DNA from: Brachionus manjavacas
Lineage: Eukaryota > Rotifera > Eurotatoria > Ploima > Brachionidae
Length of the DNA stretch: 64,000 bases
Assembly: GCA_019054805.1 (NCBI GenBank)
Contig: JAHQIY010000010.1
Span: 3,517,501-3,581,500 of the forward strand
Reading direction: 5' to 3'
Shown here: positions 46,470 through 58,310 of the stretch, one piece after another
Position numbering within the stretch: the first letter of the stretch is position 1
How the letters are laid out: the number at the start of each line of letters is the position of its first letter
Notes under the pieces: generated by a model
The model's database searches: none
What the model was told of the DNA's origin: nothing
The model's input: the letters and a program-made list of their open reading frames with translations, nothing else
Program-made: the position numbers and the translations under genes

Positions 46470-46625
46470 TTACAATTAGATTGTGATAGCTTAGATTTTA
46501 GACCAAATGTAACTGTGGAATCTATATTCTATGCTGATGATATAGTGTTGATTGCAAATAGTATTGATGAGCTTAACTTGCTACTTAATATCACTGAGAC
46601 ATATCGAAAAGAATATGAAATTTAA
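46470..46625 (+). mobile_element. LINE reverse transcriptase fragment (YADD)
   Basis: A short frame contains F-Y-A-D-D-I-V-L-I-A, the catalytic motif of non-LTR reverse transcriptases, directly after the MULE-like piece. Confidence 0.75.
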
Positions 46626-46699
46626 TTTTTTTTTTCTATATGTATTTTATTAGAAAAATTTTATTATTACTTTTGTACAATTTTAAATATACTAGTAAT

Positions 46700-47815
46700 T
46701 TCAATAAGAGTACTGGAGTTCCAAAATTTTCGCTCCAACTCCCAAAATCGCCCTAGTTGCGGCTTTCCTATTTAAATAAATAAATCAAGTTCCTTTACAA
46801 TCTGCTAAAAAAACGCTAAAGAATGAGTTTAGAAAGATTCAGATACAAAATCTTTACCTGAATGAATTGAAAGATTCTTTTCTTTCTGAAATAAAAATAA
46901 ATTTTGGAACTTCACTAAAAGAAAATCGAAATATAAAAAAGACATATTAATTCCAACAGATAAGCTACTAACTCACTTAAGAGAAATATTTAAAGAAAAT
47001 AAAACAGACCTTTCCCCAGAAAGCTAAATATCAAATAAAAGAAGTATATAACAGATTTTCCTCCTATTCTACTTTATCAAATCTTCCATATTTCAGCTTG
47101 TTGCAAATAACTGAAACAATTTCTCAATTGAAAAACTCAATAGTACCTGGCTACGACTCACTCAACTATTCCCTTATCAATTGGTTACCTTTAATGGCTT
47201 CAATAATCTCCTTCTTGAATTTTTTAATCAAATTTTAACATTTAATTAAATTCCAAATCATCTTAAAACATCGTAAAAATTACCCATATTCTTAAAGATG
47301 ACTCAAAATTAAAATGTTAGACCCATATCAATCTCGAATTGTTTAGCTCCAATTTTCGAAAGGTTAATCTTAATAAACTCTCCTGTCTTATATAAAACTA
47401 GTAATAATCAATTTGGCCTTAACAAGAAAACTCCATGTAACTATGCTAACTTTGTTGTACAAGAAACTATTCTTAATTATGCTAATTGAGGTTCAGGATA
47501 TAGTATAGTATTAGACGCTCCGAAAGCTTTTGAAAAAGTTAGGAGAGGTGGGCTATTCAACAAACTTTTACCTAAACTCCACATATCTTACTGGGTTCTT
47601 CTTAAAAAGTATTATGACTCGGCTCTTGCTGTAATATACCTATCAGCGGTATCTCTGAGCCATTTAGAGTGGAGTCTGGTGTCAAGCAAGGTGGAGTCCT
47701 GTCCCCGTTTCTATTACCTCATAGAAAAATGTTTACAGAAATAAATTGGTGCTCAATATATAAATCTAAATGTCTCAATAATAGTTTATGCTAATAAGTC
47801 CTAATGATTCACATT
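46700..47815 (+). mobile_element. Degenerate LINE fragments
   Basis: An AAATAAATAAAT tail near 46775 marks one LINE 3' end. From about 46930 to 47700 frames broken by many stops and shifts read RT landmarks: R-P-I-S-I-S-N, N-Q-F-G-L-N-K, F-E-K-V-R-R-G-G-L and G-V-K-Q-G-G-V-L-S-P. Old and dead. Confidence 0.7.
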
Positions 47816-48566
47816 TTTATCGTTAAAAACAATTTTATTAGATAAAGAATCTTAATATATAAATGACTTTTTCAATATAAAAATACTTTATTTTTTAGTC
47901 CAAAAAAAATTGAATATCTAAAAATAACTTCAAAGTAATTGGCAACTGTTTCTTTCTTTTGGGTCTTTATCTTTATGTAGCAATTTCTTGAGGATCTTGA
48001 GTGTCCATTAATTCTTTCAATGAAACTTTTATCAGATTCTCTTTCCAAATCGAGCATTTTGGAATTTCCTGAAAAATTATTTTATAATATTGGATCTAAT
48101 TCTTTTTTTTACATGAAAGATTTTTTCAAATCAAAAAAATTGTTTATTTAAAGTTTTTTTTTTTAAGCATTTAGTATTTTTTTAAAATAAATTTTTTTAA
48201 ATAATAAGAAAAGAAATTTTAGTTACAAAAACCATTTCTATCTCTTTTTTGGCTTTAAATTCAATTGAACAATATCTTGTCAAAAACAATAAGTTAAAAT
48301 TAAGAATTAGGTGAAATTTTTGTCGAAAAAATATTATATTTTTGTAAATAATTTCTATCATAATAATAGATAAAAAATTAACCATTGTAGATAAAAGTTT
48401 TTAGGAGGAGATATTTTTTTTTTAATGTAGAAAATCCAACAAAATAACTTTTGCGTCATAATTTTGTTTCATAATTCTAATTTTGTTTTTTTAAGTTATT
48501 TTAAACTTTACTATTAAACGTTCAAATAAATTTATTTTATTAAATTTTTTTTTACAATCGGTGTGT
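47816..48566. other. AT-rich spacer, no gene recognised
   Basis: Contains a 61-codon minus-strand frame (48057-47872) that is charged but resembles nothing I know, and otherwise homopolymer-rich DNA. Confidence 0.4.
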
Positions 48567-48574
48567 ATTTTTAG

Positions 48575-49098
48575 CAGAATTGGGAAACTGATACCGAATA
48601 ACTGATCAGTCTCAGTTAATTTCAGTTATCAGTTAAACTGAGACCGACCGATAACGTATTTTGAATTAACTGAGACTGACTGAAAACTGTTTTACTATTT
48701 ATTTGAATTTTTGAAAATTTTTTTTTCGGTTTTAATTTAGTTTTACACTTATATATTTTTTTGACTAGTTAGTAATGCTTTGCAATAAATAAAAAGCTAA
48801 TATATACATTATCTAAACCTTTTTTATTTTCTTTTATTTGAAATAAAGTTCATTTTAAAAATGTCAGAGATAAGGTCAGATTCAAATATGTCAAAATATA
48901 TGTAAATATCCGTTTTAAATGTTAATTAGACTTTAATTTTTATAAACTGTTTAATAAATAAACTAATTGTATCATTTTTCTAATTAACTGATTTTTAACT
49001 GATAACTGATACCCATTAACTGAGTCTGATACTGAACTGATGCTCGAAAAACTGATACTGACTGAAAACTGATTTTTTTATAACTGATCCCAACTCTG
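48575..49098. mobile_element. hAT-type MITE (524 bp) with 8-bp target duplication
   Basis: Exact 8-bp duplications ATTTTTAG at 48567-48574 and 49099-49106. Ends are inverted: CAGAATTGGGA on the left and CAGAGTTGGGA read inward from the right. The interior carries many AACTGA/ACTGA motifs near both ends and no coding potential. The 8-bp duplication and CAG-type ends place it in the hAT superfamily. Confidence 0.85.
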
Positions 49099-49423
49099 AT
49101 TTTTAGTTTCACTAATTCCATTTTTAAAAATTGAATTCAAAGAAAACTCAAATCTAAAAGCTAAATCTAAATAAACTTTGACTAATTAAAAATTCTAAAG
49201 TTAAATATTTCCCCATTTCTACAATCCAAAAAATTTTTATACTCAAAATTTCTTACAAATTGCTGACTTAAATTTAAATATTTGAATGAAAAAATCGGAT
49301 AACCAAATAAAAAAATTTGCAAACAAAACCTGTCAATCCAAACCCGAATAAACAACAAACATAAAATATAAATACAAAAATAAAATAAAAGACAAATCTA
49401 TTTTGCAAGCAAATATCTTGAAA

Positions 49424-52400
49424 ATGAACACCACTGGGCCTGTGAATGTGAATGAAGCAAGCATTAACCAAACCGGTCTCGAGACCGTCACAAACCAAGC
49501 TTATGCAGCAAACAGTTTACCTCAAAAACTTCCCTATACCCAATACCTTAATAATTTGAATAGATTTTATCAAGTTAAATTTTCTTATTTAAATTTGATA
49601 ATTGCTTTAGTAACAATTGCGTCTATATCTATTTTTTTGCTTTCTATTGTAATTGTTCTGTCTCTTCTGCCAATATTCACCAATCCTTCGCCAACGGTCA
49701 ATCCAGTACCAAGTAAAAAAAATTCAAATTTTTTCATTTAATTCAAAAAGTTTCCTAGGTCCTTTATTTGCTGGGATCGTGACACCTGTCAAAAGAATTG
49801 CTAATTTTGATAACTTTCTTAGCAGTGTCTCTTCGTTTGGCTTGACCATATGTAACACCGAAAGACCAAATAACTTTACAATCATATACGCCGATGACTT
49901 ACAATATGTTGATCACTTTAATTTGACCACTTTGGCAACTCTTTCAAAAAACGCCAATCTTTCATACTGGAAATCATCGGGCATATTGGCTCAATCTTCT
50001 TTAATAGCACGAAGAGCATACACCGCAATGTCAATCACAAAATCAGGCCAAGTTATTCTAGGATCAGACAATGGTACTTTGACAATTTTAGACTCGAACC
50101 AAAAGTTGGTCAAAAACTTGGTTACCAGCAGTACCATTGTCGATATGACTATTTTATCCAATGACGATCTCGTCACTGCGGATGCTTCTAAACATGTCAA
50201 GATTTACAAGTCAGGGAACTATAGCATTGTCAAAAATATCGACCTTTCGGCCCATCGAGGCCAAATCATATCGAGCCAAACACATGTATCAAGTGACATA
50301 TTTTTTGTAATGCATTATAATTAATTCATGATGAAATTGTAAAGCTACTAAAACTTTACTTTTAAGAATTCATCAAATAAATGAGGGGACAATAAAAAAG
50401 AGTGAGAACAAGAAACATAAAATGAGACTAAATTCGGTATTATGGATTTTGGAACAAAAATTTGTTGTGCAAGATGCATCAGTTATTGCAAACCTTGAAC
50501 CACACAAATAAGGTCTCTGCAAATACTCTGCAAGTATGCAAAGCGCTAAGTGTATTAGAAAATCATTAACACTAGAAGCACCGAAATTTTTTATACTTAA
50601 AAGTATCGGCGATGTCATTTTGACACATCTTCAATGCTTTCTATTGAATTGCTAGTTATTTTATTTAAATTTTTAAAATAGATTTTAAATTTAAATTTTT
50701 ACAGTACGCTTCGAAAATAAGTTGACAGTGTTCAGAGCACTGCTTAAGCAGCTTTAGAGCATCGCTTAAGCATTTGCTCTAGTCTGCTCTAGCAGCTCTA
50801 GAGCATGCTCTAGAACATTAATTTTTCTTTTGCGCATGCGCAAGCGTTTTTAATAAATTATTACAAAAATTAACTTTATTAATTAAGTTCTATAGGACAT
50901 CTCGTATTGTCATATGATAAAAAATTGATACAATTAGTGGAAACAACATGATATAACATGATATCATGATATAACTTGAACATGCTCTAGGACATTTTGA
51001 AAAGTTGGTTGAAAAGAAAATAAGTCGAAAACATGAAACACAATATTTACTGGCGCTAGACTAAGAAATTGAAATAGATAAAAGTAAACTGTCGAATAAA
51101 AAATGATTTGTGAAATAAATGTTTAAAAAGTCACATCAAAAATAAAATTGAAAATAAAAATGAATTGACAATTAAAAGGGGAAATTGAAGTTTCAAATCA
51201 AATTTTAAAAGATCAAAATGATCATTTAAAATTTTAAAACTTAATTAATTTTTTTATATGATTTTGATATTTTTTAAGAAATAAATTCTAGACATTACTT
51301 GACATGTCTAATAATGGTTCATTATCAAATTAACATCAAAATAAACGATATCTAATTTATTTAACAAAAACAATCAACAATTTAAATAATTCAGGTTAAG
51401 TTAATTCAAAAATTCAAATTTACTGTTATTTTTCCAATTAAATAAATTAAAATTTTTAAAACAGTAATTTTTTTGTTTTTAAAAGTAAGTTTTCATTAAA
51501 ATCAATTAAAATATTTGAATTTATTAAAGTTCGATCAAAAGGGACATTTTAAAATTTAAAAAATGAAAATAAGCTTGACATGACATGTCAAGTAATTGCT
51601 TTGGAAAAAATTTATTTCTTTTCTATTATAAATAAAAAATATTTCAATTTTGATTTTGATCTTTTGATCTTGATCTCCAACTTCAATTTGCCATTAAAAG
51701 ATGAATCGTCATATTAATTATAATAAGACAATTGAAAAAAAAAATTATCCGCTACAGGGGCTCAAACAGTTTTTTAGTTGTCAAAAGTATGCTTCGGCTC
51801 GATGAGAATATCTTTTGCAAACATAAACAAAAGATATACTGTGGTGATTTGACACGTGGATTTTGACGTAAAATTACGTTAAATATCGAAAAATTAAAAT
51901 TGTAAAATTTGGTAATTTTACAAAAATTTACTTAACTTTTCGTAATTTTACGTAAATTTACGCTAAAAAGGGTAAAAACTAAAAGGCCAAAAATTCGCCG
52001 TTTTTTGGTATATTTTTAATAATTTTGCTCAAATTCAACAAAATATAAGTTTCAAACTCGAGAAAAAAATTACGATATTTTACGTAAAATTTCGTAAAAA
52101 GTTTAAAATTAAAATAGATATTAAGTAGAGATTTTATTTTTTAAATGTTAAGAATGTAAGAATATATTTTAATGATTCGACCATTCTCCATTCTTTTCAA
52201 TTATAATCGGTATCACCTTATATTAAATTTATGTAATTAAACTCGAATTTAAAAATGTTTGTACACTAAATAATACCTTTTTAATATGGTTTATATCATG
52301 GATACACTTCTCTGCAGTTAATTTGTTTTGAAACTTAAAAATTGCATCAATGACGTCTTGTTCATTTTCTGGACATTCTGAAAGAATAAACCTTTTTAAC

Positions 52401-54764
52401 TCACTCCAGACCATTTCAATTGGATTTAAGTCAGGTGAGTTTGCTAGAGATTTCATCTAAGAGGATCAACATTAAAACAATTCCAATAAGATTCCCAGCA
52501 CAAAATTACCCAATTAATGCCGTTTATTTTCAAAATTGTGTTGCATATTAACGACGTATGCTTTGGATCATTATCTTGATGTAACTTAAATTGAAAATCA
52601 TATTTTTGCAGAGCAAACGGGACAAAATATTCTGCCAATATATCCTTATAAAGAGGAGAATCCAAATTTTGTTTAAAAACCTTTTGTGCGAATTTTTGGC
52701 CTTTTAGTTTTTACCCTTTTTAGCGTAAATTTACGTAAAATTACGAAAAGTTAAGTAAATTTTTGTAAAATTACCAAATTTTACAATTGTAATTTTACGA
52801 TATTTAAAGTAAATTTACGTAAATTTACGTAAATTTTCGTAATTTTTCGTAATTTTACGTCAAAACCCACGTGTCAAATCACCACTGTATAAATCACATA
52901 CCATCTTGTAGAGCAAAAAATTCTCTACTATTTTTTCTTCTAAAAGAAATTTAGTCTCGAGATTTTTTCAAAAAAAACCGAAATTTTACCCATTTTTTGT
53001 TTTTTTTGAATCTAGTCCCAGGGGACCCCGTGACCTCAAATGAGATATACAAATTCTGAAACTAGAGAAAATTCTGAACAAATTGAAGGTTTTCTTTTTC
53101 AAAGTTTTGATTTTTAAGCCAAACAAATTAGTTGAAAAACAGGGTATTTTGTCAATTTTTGAAATCATAAATTTTTTTTAAACGTTACTTTTTGTAATTA
53201 TTCATTTAATTTTATTTTCATGTTCAAAAATAGTAAAGAAATATTTTAAAAAAATCTAAATAAAAATATAAGTTAAAAATTAATTTGATCAGTTTGAGCA
53301 TCAAAAATTAATTAAAAAATTCAAAGTGTCATCAATTGGCTCATCATATTTTTCTTTTTGTATTGGAAGTTTTGTATGAAATTTCACAATGCCTTATAAA
53401 GACAATTAGCATAATATCCAAATGCTCACATGTCACGAAAATATTGATATGTATCCTTCCTTACAACTGGTTTTGTAGACAACTTTGAGCATGTTATTTA
53501 TGCAATTGGGTCCAAGTTGTTCATCCTGGATATCAGAAATGAGAAATTAGTCGGCACAATCAGGGCTTTAGGAAATATAGTTAAGATGAAATATGCTAAA
53601 GATGGCGTTGTGGCTGTCGCAATCGATCAGGATTTGTTTTTTTATGATATATTGACTGGCTTGGCTATTGAAAAAGTGGCCATAAATCGCAACATTGAAT
53701 CATTGAACTCGAACAGCTCGCATTTATTTGTCGGTACAAGTACGGGAGAAATATCTTTACTAAGATCGCCAAGCTATGTGACAGCTAGCTTAAGGGGGAC
53801 AGATTTAATGTATATTGGAATGAATAATGGAAGTGTTTTCACCTTGAATTCAAATGGAAAAATTGAGAAATGCGTGCAACTTGAGACCAGAGTTGTGTCC
53901 ATAGCTTTGCTTTCAAATCAAAGTCTGGTCACTCTTGATTTGAACAACCACATTAAAATATGGGCTCCTAGAACATACAAACTTAATAAAATAATAACAG
54001 GTAGGAATAGAATGGAGAACATTTCACAGATTACAGCAGGCTTTGTCTTTAATTCAGAATTTATTTTTTATTCAATTGACTCAACATTGTATGTTCTAAA
54101 CTTTACAAATGAGAGCGTATCTAATTCAATAAAAACTAGTGGGAGAATAGATGCTATTCAGTATTTAGTAGACAATCATGTTGCTCTAGCTGTTAAAAAT
54201 GTTTTATTTTTTTACCAACTAAAAGATGGAATTATTAAGAAAAATGTTACTTTCAAAAGTAAAATTTTAAGGCTAAATTGCAACCATAGTGCACTAAATG
54301 TGACAACAAGTGATGGAAAAATTCACATTTTAAAATTGAATTTTTTAATAGCTCAAACAAGTACTAAACAATCCAAAATTGATGGCAAAAAACTTAAAAA
54401 ATTAGATCCAATAAAAGTTCCACAGGGCGTCATAATTCCGTTTTCGAATGGTAAAATTTTAATGGTCGAAAAGCAGACAGCAAGTATTATTTATGAAAAG
54501 TTAATTTTTGACAGTGATATGATCGCTTTTGAAATGTTAAATGAATCAATTATTTGTGCTATTTGTGAAGATGGTAAGATGGTTTTAGTTGATCCAAATA
54601 ATGGTAGGATAGTTAAAAAATTTAGATTTGACAAAAAACTACTTGATGAACAAATCGAAATGATAACAATGTTATCGAATAAGTATATTTTAGTCAAATT
54701 TGCTTTGAAAATAATTCAAATAAATATCGAGTCTAGCAAAGTAGACTTGTTTAAACTCAAATAA
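49424..54764 (+). CDS. Type II membrane beta-propeller protein (702 residues, three exons)
   Basis: Model: 49424-49712, 49759-50292, 53479-54764; the exons sum to 703 codons including stop. Intron 1 is 46 bases (GTAAAA...CCTAG, phase 1). Intron 2 is 3186 bases (GTGACA...TTTTGTAG, phase 1). Residues 1-54 precede one strong membrane helix (about 55-84). The rest is a long beta-rich domain of WD40/quinoprotein-like repeats (G-S-D-N-G-T-L-T-I-L, K-H-V-K-I-Y, G-T-S-T-G-E-I-S-L) with many N-x-S/T sites, suggesting an extracellular propeller. It aligns end to end with the gene at 59429-61257. With intron 2 spliced as given, the alignment around the junction is gap-free. AATAAA at 54816-54821. Function unknown. 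Chosen ATG: first Met of the open stretch. Alternatively the insertion broke the gene. Confidence 0.7.
50566..50640 (+). mobile_element. PiggyBac-like terminal sequence
   Basis: TTAA (50566-50569) followed by CACTAGAAGCACC, the same end as the complete element at 62473-63172. No matching right end was found, so only one terminus remains. Confidence 0.5.
50691..50860. repeat. Palindrome-rich stretch
   Basis: Begins CAGTACGCTTCGAAAA and contains repeated GAGC/GCTC motifs and self-complementary words (CTCTAGAGCATGCTCTAGA, TTGCGCATGCGCAA). It looks like one end of a Tc1-type DNA transposon or MITE; no partner end could be assigned. Confidence 0.4.
51839..52887 (-). mobile_element. Tc1/mariner element with long TTACGTAA-rich inverted repeats
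   Basis: TA dinucleotides flank 1049 bases. Terminal inverted repeats span 51839-51998 and 52688-52887: ends C(T/A)GTGGTGATTTGACACG, then dozens of bases of TTACGTAA-type sequence, ending in GGCCAAAAATTCGC. The right copy carries about 40 extra bases of the same motif. Confidence 0.8.
52229..52665 (-). pseudogene. Tc1/mariner transposase, truncated and frameshifted
   Basis: Minus strand. 52665-52453 contains H-Q-D-N-D-P-K-H-T-S (second catalytic Asp region) and 52456-52229 contains S-P-D-L-N-P-I-E-M-V-W (third acidic residue region). The two parts are in different frames with a stop between, and the N-terminal DNA-binding part and first catalytic Asp are missing, so the element cannot mobilise itself. 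Confidence 0.8.
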
Positions 54765-56200
54765 TCTCAAATTTTGCTTAATTTTTTCTTTTTTCTATTT
54801 AAAAATGACTAAGAGAATAAAATTTTTATTTCATCGAAATATCAAAAAAATTTAATTTTTTTTCAAAATTACAAAATTCTCATATATTTAAAAAAAAAAA
54901 TTAATATTTTTATCTAAAATTCAAATTAAATTAAACAACTTAGCCAAAAATTAAGTTGGTTTAGAACCTTTAAGGGACACGGCTAAACCGCTTTAGCAAT
55001 TTAATGTTCAAAGACATCAATCATAGTAAACAAATTCTGATGACAAGTTTATTCAATTAATACTAGTATAAATAAAATTGCAAATTTGAACAAATTTAGA
55101 ACATATTTAAATTCTAATTTAACTAAAATAATTTTTCATTATATTGTTTTAATTTTTTGTGTATAATTTATAAAATGTATCTACAGTTGAAATAACAGTG
55201 AAAAAGTGCAATGTTTCAAATATTTTTTTCAGTTTCAAATGTTTCAAAAATAAATCCGAAATAGTTATCCCTAATAAAGCTTTCGTATAATATATAGAAT
55301 ATATAATAAAATTACCTTCTTCGATCTGTTTTCCTTTATTCTTCCTTTCCTCTTAATTTCTGTTTGAGCAAAAGAAATTTTTTTTTCTGAATTTTGATAT
55401 TTAATTAAATAATTTTATATAATTTATTACTTTTAAAAGATAGAAAAAGTTGTTTTTTTTTTTTAAATTTTCCTTGCGTCGAAGCTGTATACCCATATCT
55501 TCTTCCAGTCAGAGACTTTTTTTATTGCGCATTTTTTCATACAAATATCTTAATAAAAGATTAAAATTTTAACTTAATAAAAATTACTTAATGATGTTAT
55601 TTTTATTAAACATTCATCTTTATTGAACTATATTTATTTATTCCAATGCAACTTGGTTATGAAGTTTTTACTCAAAATGGTTTAAAGGAAACGTGTTTAT
55701 TGCTATTTTTGTCTCATCGGCAAAAAAAAAATGTAATAATGTCGCATGATCCATATCTTTTAGCAAAATATTCTCTTTGCCATTTTATATGATTTAAAAT
55801 GGCATTTCCCTGGCTCTTCTGTGGTGTTGTAACCACAATTGCACTTGATTAGCAAGTGCAAGCCAAATTATGTGAGATAAATATTATAATTTTCTTATTA
55901 AATTTGAATACTGCTACAATTTTAAATTTCAAATTCTTACAAAGAACTATTTTGTAAATTTTTATCTCTATGTTAACTTTTTAATCTATTAAGTTTGAAT
56001 CTCTTTATCCATTATTTTTCAATAAAATTGTTCATTTGGCTGAAAACGGCCGTTTTCTCCATTTTGTTGAAAATAAAGTACTCAACCCAAAAGCAAATCA
56101 CCCTTTTTTGATCAGCTTTTCCCCTCCAAAAGATAGAATCCTACATCTTCTATATAGAATAATGATTTAATACGTTGATTTTACGTAAAATTACTTTGTC
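54765..56200. other. Intergenic AT-rich region between propeller genes
   Basis: Poly(A) signal of the propeller gene at 54816-54821. No other gene seen. A compact foldable stretch is listed separately at 55811-55865. Confidence 0.5.
55811..55865. other. Predicted three-way-junction structure
   Basis: Three perfect helices by inspection: outer TGGCT 55811-55815 with AGCCA 55861-55865; GTGGT 55821-55825 with ACCAC 55832-55836; TGCACTTG 55840-55847 with CAAGTGCA 55853-55860. No known RNA family recognised. Could be chance or a decayed tRNA-like or transposon end. Confidence 0.3.
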
Positions 56201-56208
56201 TAAAAATG

Positions 56209-56810
56209 TCAGAATTTTCGTATATTGTTACTAGGGTTTTTAAAGCACTTTTTTAACCTTTTAGCGTGGGCCAACTGTTTCTTTTGGTTAACGTCGAACC
56301 GGATCAGGTTATTATTCTCATTTACGACTTCGACAGCGGTGAAAGGCCCTTTCCACTTATGGCTCAATTTCTTTGACACACCCTTTTTTTTCGATTGTTT
56401 CAGCAAGTAGACTAGTTCTACGAGAGTGTAGCCATAAGACCTCACATTTCAGTCTGCCTAGAATTTGACTTTCCTTACCTTGACCTCTGAATTTCGGGAT
56501 AGGGTCTCATAACATCTGAGCAGACCAGCGTGGATTTTATTTGCATATATAAATTTAAATCCAGATCAGGGGCAGAGAACAACTAATCTACGACTTAAGA
56601 TGACTTCGAACGGGGTAAAGCCCGTCGTATGGTGCACAGCAGTGTTATATGCGAACGACAACTTAGGTAGGTATTGGTCGCGTTCCCTTTGTGAATTCAC
56701 AACATGACACGCCAACATTTGTTCTATAGTGCCGTTGAATCTTTAGATTTCCCCATCATATTGAGGATGGTACGCAGATACTTGTCTACTTGTCATTGTA
56801 AACAAGTAGT
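56209..56810 (-). pseudogene. Second gypsy-type integrase remnant
   Basis: Minus strand, different from the array's gypsy. Reading down from about 56810: Y-H-P-Q-Y-D-G, L-S-F-A-Y-N-T-A-V-H-H-T-T-G-F-T-P-F-E, then a GPY/F-type C-terminal module (S-H-K-W-K-G-P-F-T-A-V) in the open frame 56445-56209. Several stops interrupt the core. Truncated at 5', where it abuts LINE sequence. Confidence 0.8.
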
Positions 56811-57645
56811 GAACGAATTCAAACTGCTTGGGGTATTGATTGACAATAAATTAAATTTTAAAAAATATGTTACAAATCTCTGTTTAATTGTAAATAAGAG
56901 ACTTTTTTCTATTAGTAATCTTTTCTATCTTTGTACATCTGTTAAAATTTAGTTTTTTAAAACATTTATTTTACCACATTTTGATTATTGTTGTTCTCTT
57001 ATTAGTTATTTTTCAAAAGAATCAATACAAAAATTATCTGACTATTATTATTTTTGTTTATTTAAACTATTCAAATTTAAATTTAATTCTTTTGATTTTA
57101 ATATGGTAAATAACTTCTTAGAAAAATATGGATTATTTTCTTTTCAACATAGGTTTTTGTCAAGAATGCTCAATTTTTCATACAAGATTTTGAATTTTGA
57201 TGATGATAGAATTGATTTGAAAAACAAGTTGATTTTCAATGAAGAAAGAAAGCTAATGTATGACTTGAGAAATAAAGATCTTCTTTTTGAACCTGGGATA
57301 AAGTCAAAATATGGAACGAATACATTTGAGTATATCTACTCAAGACTGATAAACAAATTTGTAATTTTTAAAAAGGACTTAAGCTTCAACCACTTTAAAT
57401 TGTCAATTTTTAATAATATTAATTTAATTTATGCAAAAACACTTAGTTTTTTTTCAAAATTTGATTTAAAATTGAAAACATTATATTTTGAAATTTAAAC
57501 TTTTTTTTACATTTATTTTTATTTTAATTTGTAATTATTAAATTTATTTAAATAAAAGAAAAGTTTGATCAGGTCATCATTATTAGCTACCTAATAGTGT
57601 TGATGATGGGCACTAGCCTTATGATTAGACTTAATAATAATAATA
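56802..57645 (+). mobile_element. LINE 3' half-fragment
   Basis: Plus strand: L-L-G-V-L-I-D-N-K-L-N-F, then I-L-P-H-F-D-Y-C-C-S-L, the end of a non-LTR RT; one TAG at about 56951 interrupts. The frame 57103-57498 continues the C-terminal region to its stop. The 3' UTR ends in an AATAATAATAATAA run near 57640, a typical LINE tail. A different family from the minus-strand LINEs with the GAGC hairpin. Confidence 0.75.
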
Positions 57646-57956
57646 AACGTTTTACCGATTATTTTAAAACGCCAAAATTGGCAACAATAGATAAATAGTT
57701 CAGAATTTATTTTGTCATATTTTTCCGGTCTCGCTTCCTTTGTTATCCAACTATGCAGCTCTGCTAGTTTGTTGCAGAGTTTTTCAGAATCAGTATATTG
57801 GTGGTACAAAGGATGTTTCAGTTGCTACAATTTACAGGACATGTTTTGCTCCTTCAGAACCTGATTTTTGGCATTTTTTATAATTTGTATTTGTTTTTTG
57901 TAACAAAATTCACAATCTCTTATAATTGATCCCTCCGAGGAGATACGATTTAACAT
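57646..57956 (-). pseudogene. Unrecognised frame with one stop
   Basis: Minus strand from ATG at 57956. The frame stays open except for a TAG at 57827-57825 (codon 44) and runs into the LINE tail. Residues look protein-like (C-E-F-C-Y-K-K, S-E-K-L-C-N-K-L-A-E-L, S-W-I-T-K-E-A-R), with a possible Cys pair and a helical stretch. I do not recognise the family. May be part of a decayed transposon. Confidence 0.3.
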
Positions 57957-58039
57957 TTTTTTCCTTTTTTTAGCCAACAAAAACCGCCACACTCTTTTTT
58001 TTTTCTTCTAAATTACCTTAGGATGTAGAGAATTTTTTG

Positions 58040-58310
58040 CTCTTTCAGAATATATATACTTTTTTAGTATATTTAGGTTTTATCTTTGAGATTTTGAGTC
58101 CTAAAGAACTGCAACTTTTTAAGGGTCTGCTAATTTTGGAACCCTGTGTGTAAAAAATTTAAAATAAAAAAAAAATAAAAAAAAATTTTGGTGCCCCCTT
58201 CAAAAAAATTTTTTTTATGGGGTTTTTCGAGGGCGTATATTACGAATTTTGAGTCAAAAATAAAGAATTCAGGTAGCACTAAAATTTTGAATTTCTTGAA
58301 CTTTATAATA
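58040..58310. repeat. Unclassified dispersed repeat, copy 1
   Basis: Reverse complement of the sequence at 63430-63645, with shared blocks such as TATCTTTGAGATTTTGAG, GGAACCC and GGGTTTTTCGAGGGCGTA. Only moderately diverged. Class unknown. Confidence 0.65.

Larger units (their letters stand above)
50293..53478 (+). other. Transposon-filled second intron of the propeller gene
   Basis: 3186 bases with a weak donor (AA|GTGACA) and an acceptor within TTCCTTACAACTGGTTTTGTAG. The paralogue at 59.4-61.3 kb has no intron here, and the coding-like sequence just before the acceptor (T-T-G-F-V-D-N) still resembles the paralogue's T-S-G-F-V-D-N, so the intron appears to have been gained by insertion into an exon. 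It holds a piggyBac-like end, a palindrome-rich stretch and a Tc1/mariner element. Confidence 0.55.

Noticed and set aside
52986-53168. 60-codon minus-strand frame in the propeller intron
   Set aside because: Low-complexity Lys/Phe composition, no start context or homology; probably chance.
50284-53455. 7-bp direct repeat ATGTATC flanking the intron of the propeller gene, as target duplication
   Set aside because: Its position does not match the break point suggested by the paralogue alignment, and the element ends beside it are not inverted repeats. Too short to trust.
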